Assembly (NCBI GenBank): GCA_900317625.1 | Contig: ONHK01000005.1 | Span: 62,001-126,000, forward strand | Source: an uncultured Treponema sp. | Lineage (GTDB): Bacteria > Spirochaetota > Spirochaetia > Treponematales > Treponemataceae | Length of the DNA: 64,000 nt | Direction: 5' to 3' | Part shown: positions 59,207-64,000 of the stretch, piece after piece | Position numbering within the stretch: position 1 is the first letter of the stretch | Layout of the letters: each line of letters opens with the position of its first letter | The notes under the pieces: model-generated | What the model saw: the letters and a program-made list of their open reading frames with translations, nothing else | Databases searched by the model: none | Told to the model about the DNA's origin: nothing | Program-made: the position numbers and the translations under genes

Positions 59207-60562
59207 ATGAATGTTTACAAATTTTTTCATCCGGATTTAACAAGGGACAATATTTTAAAATCTTTGCTGGCTTTTACGTTGCCGCTTATGGTTTCTCTTG
59301 TTTTTCAGCAGTTTTACAATGCAGTTGATACAATAATCGTCGGGCATTATCTTGGGGAAAATTCTCTTGCCGCGATTGGAGCTTGTGCTTCAATATATGA
59401 GCTGCTTGTGGGATTTGGAACTGGTTTTGGAAACGGACTCGGAATTGTTGCGGCGCGGGCTTATGGCGCAAATAATGCTGATAAGCTGAGAAAAGTTGTC
59501 GCTTCATCTTTTGTTATAACTGTTTTTGTAACAATATTTATAATGATTTTTGGCCAGCTGACTTTAAAACCAATGCTTTCTTTTTTGGGAACTCCGGCAG
59601 AAATTATTGAGGAAGCGTATTCTTACATCTGGTTTATCGCGATTTTTTCTGGTGTTCTGTTTGCGTACAATCTTTTAAGCGGACTTTTGCGTGCAATCGG
59701 AGACAGTTTTATGCCTCTGGTTTTTCTGATAATTTCTTCGCTGCTGAACATTTTTCTAGATATTCTGATGATTGTAAAATTCAATCTTGGTGTAAAAGGA
59801 ACTGCGATTGCAACTGTTGTTGCTCAAGGAATAAGCGCAGTTTTTTGTTTTTTTTATATTCTGGGCAAAGTGAAAATTCTTATTCCGGCAAAAAAGCATT
59901 TCAAGGTGGAATCAAAACTTTACCGCGACCTGATTGGACAAGGGCTTTCAATGGCTTTGATGAGCGCAATTGTTAGTTCCAGTTCGGTTGTTCTGCAAGC
60001 TCCGATAAACAGTTTTGGAACAATGATTATTGCAGGTCATATTTCTGCCCGGAAAATTTTTGGAATCACAAATATTCCACTGACTGCAATAGGAATTGCC
60101 AGCGCGACTTTTGTTTCACAGAATCTTGGCGCGCAAAAAATTGAAAGAATAAAAAACGGCGTCAGAACGGCGAACCTTATGTGTATAATCTGGGGAATTT
60201 TGTGCACGATTGCAATTCCGTTGAGCGCAAAAATTCTTATAAGCGCGATAAGTGGCTCTTCAAACCAGGAAGTAATTTCTTACGGTTCAAAATATATAAT
60301 CTTTATGCAGCCATTTTATGCGGTTCTAGGAATCCTTGTGGTAACGCGAAATAGCCTGCAAGGTCTAGGAAGCAAAATTGTTCCGCTTTTTTCCAGCGTG
60401 ATTGAATTTTTAGGAAAAGTGCTTTTTACAGTCCTGATTATTCCGAAAACAGGAATTTGGGGAATAATCATGTGCGAGCCGCTAATCTGGTGCGCGATGA
60501 CGGTTCAGCTTGTGTGGGCATATAAAATCCGGATTGGAAAAATTCAGGTTTATGTGTCTTGA
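59207..60562 (+). CDS. MATE-family multidrug exporter
   Basis: The 451-residue protein has twelve predicted membrane segments and MATE hallmarks: LLAFTLPLMVSLVFQQFYNAVDTIIVGHYLGENSLAAIGA (short: QQFYNAVDTIIVGHYLGENS) in the first repeat and GITNIPLTAIGIASATFVSQNLGAQ in the second. This NorM/DinF-like group exports cationic drugs against Na+ or H+. It stands alone, with a predicted leaderless promoter and a strong terminator at 60577. The substrate cannot be deduced. Confidence 0.93.
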   Translation: MNVYKFFHPDLTRDNILKSLLAFTLPLMVSLVFQQFYNAVDTIIVGHYLGENSLAAIGACASIYELLVGFGTGFGNGLGIVAARAYGANNADKLRKVVASSFVITVFVTIFIMIFGQLTLKPMLSFLGTPAEIIEEAYSYIWFIAIFSGVLFAYNLLSGLLRAIGDSFMPLVFLIISSLLNIFLDILMIVKFNLGVKGTAIATVVAQGISAVFCFFYILGKVKILIPAKKHFKVESKLYRDLIGQGLSMALMSAIVSSSSVVLQAPINSFGTMIIAGHISARKIFGITNIPLTAIGIASATFVSQNLGAQKIERIKNGVRTANLMCIIWGILCTIAIPLSAKILISAISGSSNQEVISYGSKYIIFMQPFYAVLGILVVTRNSLQGLGSKIVPLFSSVIEFLGKVLFTVLIIPKTGIWGIIMCEPLIWCAMTVQLVWAYKIRIGKIQVYVS

Positions 60563-60576
60563 TAGAAGATTTGCAA

Positions 60577-60636
60577 AAATCCCGCTGATTCAAATGCTGA
60601 TTCAGAAGATTTTTTGTTTCGGCGGGATTTTTTTAA
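60577..60636. terminator. Bidirectional terminator after the MATE gene
   Basis: AAATCCCGC (60577-60585) pairs with GCGGGATTT (60622-60630) with T-runs on both strands. The loop holds a 12-bp tandem duplication (GCTGATTCAAAT then GCTGATTCAGAA) not present in the copy at 57650-57696. Confidence 0.88.
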
Positions 60637-60654
60637 GTTTTCAAAAACGATTTT

Positions 60655-61458
60655 TCAGCTTCCTGTTGATTCATATTTTCTTACGTTGCGCTTCCATACC
60701 AAAAGTGAAATTGCAAAAAGAACAGCTGTAACCACAATAATCCTGACGCAAAGGGAGAAACATCCGTAAGCTCCAAAAAACAGCGTTTCAACAGGCATTG
60801 AAATAATAAGTCCGTACGGAAGAACAAAACTTAAAATAAAACGCATTACTTTTGGATAAATTGAAATCGGATAACGCGTATATTCCCTGAAATTATACAG
60901 AATCTGAAGGACATAGCCCGAACGCTTAAAAACAAACGCAAAACTTGAGGCAAAAATCTTGATTGAAGTAATTGCAAAAGCGCCATCAAAAATTGCAACA
61001 ATCAAAAGAATCACAAGCGGCAACGACCAAAGAATCTGAATTTTACTTCCGCAAAAGGCAAGCATAAAAATTCCCAGAAAAAGCTCCCCGAACGCATCCG
61101 GCTGGAACGTTTCCGCAATAACCTGAAAAAGAACGCTCAATGGGCGCAAGAAATACCGGTCAACATCTCCGCGGGCAACCCTAAAATACGCAATCCGCCA
61201 AAGTTCATCAGTAAAAAGATGGTCAAAAGCAATCGGCATCATCGTAAAACCGAACAAAAATCCCATCTGGTAAAAATTCCAGCCGTTCAAAGTCGGTACA
61301 GAACGCACGATAAAATAAATAGAAAAAAGATACGCAAGGTTTTCAATCAAAAATCCAAGGATTCCAATAAAAAAATCCATGCGGAATTCCATCTTTGCAA
61401 TAAACGAGCGTTTCAAAAAAATCCAGTAAAGCTTAAAATAATTCCGTTGAAAAATCAT
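60655..61458 (-). CDS. ABC-2 type exporter permease (COG3694-like)
   Basis: The 267-residue membrane protein has six hydrophobic segments. Segments such as FFIGILGFLIENLAYLFSIYFIV, MMPIAFDHLFTDELW and VARGDVDRYFLRPLSVLFQ match the uncharacterised ABC-2 permease group with DUF990-like members. It is the third gene of an ATPase-permease-permease operon, 1 nt after the second. The substrate is unknown; related bacterial exporters have been linked to viologen and antibiotic resistance. Confidence 0.85.
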   Translation of the reverse strand: MIFQRNYFKLYWIFLKRSFIAKMEFRMDFFIGILGFLIENLAYLFSIYFIVRSVPTLNGWNFYQMGFLFGFTMMPIAFDHLFTDELWRIAYFRVARGDVDRYFLRPLSVLFQVIAETFQPDAFGELFLGIFMLAFCGSKIQILWSLPLVILLIVAIFDGAFAITSIKIFASSFAFVFKRSGYVLQILYNFREYTRYPISIYPKVMRFILSFVLPYGLIISMPVETLFFGAYGCFSLCVRIIVVTAVLFAISLLVWKRNVRKYESTGS

Positions 61459-61459
61459 A

Positions 61460-62293
61460 TCAACCTCCCTGGACTGTGATTTTTTTGCTGGCAGTATAAA
61501 AACTTAGCGCGCAAAAAAGCTCAAAAACCGCAAACCACAAAATATTTTTTCCAAGAATCAGCGTGGACTGAAAAAGCGTAGTTTTTCCCTGAAGAATCAG
61601 AACCGGATTCTGGGCAAGCCCTGCGAATGGAAGAAAATTCACGATTTTTCCGAAAATTCCCGGAAAAAACGAAATCGGAACAAAAGCACCGGAAAGAAAT
61701 CCCACAACAACCTGCCTCATCTGATTCAAGCCGAACGCCTGCATTGTATAAAAACAGACTGTTCCCAAAAGAAAATTGATAGAATCGTTCAGAAGCACAG
61801 CAAAAATCATCGAGAAAAAGAAGAAAATAATACTTGCAAAAAAATGCGCAAGGCTTGAATAAGTTAAAAATCCAAGAAATTTAAAGAGCAGCAGAGCCAC
61901 GGTAAGGCTGGGAAGCCCCAGAATCAAAAAAGAAGCGGAAACAGTTCCCAAAACCTGCGCAATAAAACGCCCGCGATAAGAAATCGGCCTGATAAAAGAA
62001 ATCGCAATTGTTCCGTCTTTTATTTCATCAGAAATCTGATCAAAAGTGTCGCTTATGAACATTGTAAAACTGGAAATATTTATCAGAATGATATAAACAA
62101 TCATTTCTTGAAAAGTAAAGCCATTTATAACGCTGTTTATTCCGTTTTCTGAACTTTTATAGATTGAAAGCCACAAAAAGACAAGACAAATCCACTGCAG
62201 AATCGAAATAAAGAACCAGCTGAAAATATTGAATTTATAAGCCATCATCGACATTGCACCGGCTTTATAGAACGGAAAATATTTTTTTAGCAT
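61460..62293 (-). CDS. ABC-2 type exporter permease (COG4587-like)
   Basis: The 277-residue protein has six membrane segments, starting LKKYFPFYKAGAMSMMAYKFNIF and including ISDEIKDGTIAISFIRPISYRGRFIAQ, which matches the RPISY-type coupling region of this exporter family. With the 60655-61458 protein it should form a heterodimeric channel driven by the ATPase at 62321-63307. Signature substrates are unknown. Confidence 0.85.
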   Translation of the reverse strand: MLKKYFPFYKAGAMSMMAYKFNIFSWFFISILQWICLVFLWLSIYKSSENGINSVINGFTFQEMIVYIILINISSFTMFISDTFDQISDEIKDGTIAISFIRPISYRGRFIAQVLGTVSASFLILGLPSLTVALLLFKFLGFLTYSSLAHFFASIIFFFFSMIFAVLLNDSINFLLGTVCFYTMQAFGLNQMRQVVVGFLSGAFVPISFFPGIFGKIVNFLPFAGLAQNPVLILQGKTTLFQSTLILGKNILWFAVFELFCALSFYTASKKITVQGG

Positions 62294-62320
62294 AAAAAAT
62301 CGCTCTCCTGTTTAAAAAAA

Positions 62321-63307
62321 TTATTCACCGGATTTTTCCAGCAGACGTTTTACAACATCTTCAATGCCAATCTCGCTGATTTTCATGTCAATTGCGCCAA
62401 GTTGATTGAACGCATAGTTTACGACCGTTTCCAGCGTAATTTTTTGCGCATTGAATTTAATTACAAGTTTTTCTTCATTCCAGGAATAATTCAGTTTTCC
62501 TTCAAAATCATAAAGTTCATTCTGCTTCTTTTTTTCCTTCAATGTTACAGTCAAAGTTCTAAGGTCGCCAAAACGATATTTTATATTTTCCAGAGTTCCA
62601 TCATAAATTACAGAACCCTCATCGATTATAATTATCCGCGAGCACAAATCCTCAATATCTTTCATGTCGTGTGTGGTAAGAATTACAGTTGTGTTGAATT
62701 TTTCGTTCATCACTTTGATTGCATTGCGGATTTTTTCTTTTACAAGAACATCAAGACCTATTGTCGGTTCATCAAGGAACAGGATTTCCGGGTTATGAAT
62801 CCAGGCGGCAGCAAGATCCGCACGCATTCTTTGCCCAAGAGACAAAGTCCGCACAGACTGATTTAAAAAATCCGAAATTCCTAAAGTTTCAGAAAGAAAT
62901 TCCAACCTTTCGTTATAATCGCTGTCATTTATGCGATAAATTTCTTTTAAGACTTTAAAAGATTCTATCAGTGGAATATCCCACCAAAGCTGAGTTTTTT
63001 GACCGAACACAACACCGATTTTTTGCGCAACAGTTTTTCGTTTTTTGTACGGCTCAAGCCCTGCGATTTTTACAGTTCCACTCGTCGGAGTCAAAATTCC
63101 GCACATCATCTTTATTGTAGTGGACTTTCCTGCTCCATTTGAACCGATGTAGCCAACGATTTCGCCGTCATTTATTTTGAACGAAACATTGTTCACCGCA
63201 GTTTTTACATTATATTTTGTAGAAAAAAGCGTCCTGAACATTCCAAGAACGCCTTCTTTCCGAACAGGACTTTTAAATTCCTTTGTAAGATTCTTTACTT
63301 CGATCAT
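62321..63307 (-). CDS. ABC-2 type exporter ATPase (COG4586-like)
   Basis: The 328-residue ATPase has Walker A GYIGSNGAGKSTTIKMMCG, the Q-loop VVFGQKTQLWWDIP, the signature TLSLGQRMRADLAAAW, Walker B EILFLDEPTIGLDV and H-loop TTHDMKDIEDLC. FGQKTQLWWD is typical of the COG4586 group. The C-terminal ~80 residues form an extra domain. GGGGAAAG precedes the ATG. It heads the exporter operon. Confidence 0.92.
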   Translation of the reverse strand: MIEVKNLTKEFKSPVRKEGVLGMFRTLFSTKYNVKTAVNNVSFKINDGEIVGYIGSNGAGKSTTIKMMCGILTPTSGTVKIAGLEPYKKRKTVAQKIGVVFGQKTQLWWDIPLIESFKVLKEIYRINDSDYNERLEFLSETLGISDFLNQSVRTLSLGQRMRADLAAAWIHNPEILFLDEPTIGLDVLVKEKIRNAIKVMNEKFNTTVILTTHDMKDIEDLCSRIIIIDEGSVIYDGTLENIKYRFGDLRTLTVTLKEKKKQNELYDFEGKLNYSWNEEKLVIKFNAQKITLETVVNYAFNQLGAIDMKISEIGIEDVVKRLLEKSGE

Positions 63308-63333
63308 AGAACTTTCCCCAGCAGAGATTCATT

Positions 63334-63363
63334 ATCTTAGACTAATACAATTAGTTTTGTCAA
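63334..63363 (-). promoter_or_regulatory. Predicted promoter of the ABC-2 exporter operon
   Basis: On the minus strand TTGACA (63363-63358), 18 bp and TAAGAT (63339-63334) lie 26 bp before the ATPase ATG. Direct T- and A-rich tracts flank it. Confidence 0.5.
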
Positions 63364-63389
63364 TAAAAAATTTTCTTTTAGAAAAAAAA

Positions 63390-63932
63390 TCAGTCATCCT
63401 TACAAAATGAATTCTTAAAATCTTCAGTTTTGCTCCAGTATTTTTTGCCCCAATTTTCAAAATTCCATTCATCGGAATATTCGCTGCATTCATAATCAAT
63501 GTAAAAAAGTTTTTCATCCTGAACTATAAAATTCGTTGGATAATAATCAAGATTCAAGCCTTTTGCATTGATTTTTTCCGCCATTTCGCGGGCTTGAGAA
63601 AGATATTCGTCCTTCATCTTATTATTTTTTATAAGAGAAACAATATCTTCGCCATCAATAAATTCTTTCAGGACAATTTCTTTTTCAAAATCAATCTCAT
63701 ACAATTTTGGAATATTTATGCCGACTTCCAAAAGACGCTGATAATCTCTGGATTCTGCTTCAATTTTGTTTCCAAACTGAAAATAATCGCACGGCTCGTG
63801 ATGAATTTGCTTTAATGTATATTTTTTTCCGTCTTTTTCCGCAAGATATGAATAACCACCCTTGCCTTTACCCAAAAGTTTTTTTACTGAAAAATTTTTT
63901 CCATTTACTTCAATGTTTTCTGGAATTTTCAT
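63390..63932 (-). CDS. Small protein-kinase-like (RIO/Kdo-kinase-type) protein
   Basis: The 180-residue protein has a minimal kinase pattern: glycine loop LLGKGKGGYSYLA, the VAIK-like lysine in KYTLKQI, a catalytic loop LNLDYYPTNFIV (D and N kept; the usual H before D is L-N-L) and a metal-binding YIDYECSEY in place of DFG. It is shorter than typical Hanks kinases and resembles bacterial small-molecule or LPS-core kinases. GGAGGAGC precedes the ATG at 63932. The target is unknown. It ends 26 nt from the exporter promoter. Confidence 0.7.
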   Translation of the reverse strand: MKIPENIEVNGKNFSVKKLLGKGKGGYSYLAEKDGKKYTLKQIHHEPCDYFQFGNKIEAESRDYQRLLEVGINIPKLYEIDFEKEIVLKEFIDGEDIVSLIKNNKMKDEYLSQAREMAEKINAKGLNLDYYPTNFIVQDEKLFYIDYECSEYSDEWNFENWGKKYWSKTEDFKNSFCKDD

Positions 63933-63952
63933 AAGCTCCTCCACAATTTTTA

Positions 63953-64000
63953 TTAAAGCGAAAAACTTTCAGGAAGAAGTTCCGCCAATGTAAAAATTTT
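63953..64000 (-). CDS. 3' end of a further minus-strand gene (partial)
   Basis: Reading from the right edge on the minus strand gives an open frame, KIFTLAELLPESFSL and stop, ending at 63953, 20 nt before the kinase-like ATG. The residues look like a real protein C-terminus, and the kinase ribosome binding site follows at once. Only 15 codons are visible, so nothing can be said about the product. Confidence 0.35.
   Translation of the reverse strand, partial: KIFTLAELLPESFSL

Noticed and set aside
1..64000. tRNA, rRNA or CRISPR arrays
   Set aside because: I looked through the intergenic gaps for cloverleaf ends, rRNA cores and regularly spaced repeats and found none.

Overview
The window is AT-rich chromosomal DNA from a spirochaete, most likely a gut, rumen or oral Treponema. 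The evidence is gene order and gene content: tamB-bamA-ompH-mutS, the mraZ-rsmH-ftsL-murF-ftsW-ftsQ-ftsA-ftsZ division cluster running through topA and hslVU into flgB-flgC-fliE-fliF-fliG-fliH-fliI-fliJ, a pair of FlaA sheath proteins, and a Borrelia-type PUR-domain protein. This order resembles what is known for Treponema pallidum. The presence of aroB and a cysteine desulfurase suggests a less reduced metabolism than the pathogen. There are no tRNA or rRNA genes, CRISPR arrays, prophage genes or insertion-sequence transposases that I can see.

Layout: (1) 1-8175, minus strand: tamB, bamA, a Skp/OmpH chaperone and the 5' part of mutS (outer-membrane assembly plus mismatch repair). (2) 8176-12683, plus strand: tmk, an exported unknown, aroB, a cysteine desulfurase and the PUR protein, with two structured repeat elements around tmk. 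(3) 12700-16014, minus: rnhB, a large exported beta-helix protein and a phosphoribosyltransferase. (4) 16085-29500, minus: a long, mostly overlapping operon prfB, PEGA-like envelope protein, ftsY, exported repeat protein, lolC-lolD-lolE, mcsA-mcsB-clpC and a periplasmic-binding-like protein. It combines protein targeting, lipoprotein release and arginine-phosphorylation-linked proteolysis. (5) 29729-31387, plus: a TGS/uridine-kinase-like protein. (6) 31384-54019, minus: the division, wall, recombination, protease and flagellar basal-body supercluster, starting at mraZ with a promoter and a four-unit MraZ box array. (7) 54180-57623: a nuclease-like unknown (plus), the FlaA pair (minus) behind a sigma-28-type promoter, and fba (plus). 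(8) 57700-64000: nudC and an acetyltransferase (minus), a MATE exporter (plus), a three-gene ABC-2 exporter (minus), a small kinase-like protein, and the 3' end of a further gene.

The most unusual signals are not genes. A ~95-bp structured repeat has one intergenic copy (29571-29662) and one copy inserted in frame inside nudC (58314-58415); its two hairpins keep their pairing while changing sequence. A ~220-bp nested inverted repeat (8211-8430) and a multi-hairpin element (9061-9170) bracket tmk. Two near-identical bidirectional terminators differ by a 12-bp tandem duplication. Several genes (aroB, the phosphoribosyltransferase, the MATE exporter, the acetyltransferase) have a good -10 box only 6-9 nt before the start codon and no Shine-Dalgarno sequence, which predicts leaderless mRNAs. 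mcsA is cut short at a seven-base homopolymer, and the next frame continues exactly to the mcsB start. Start codons were reassigned where a ribosome binding site or family alignment decided them. All functional statements rest on reading the sequence; no database search was run.
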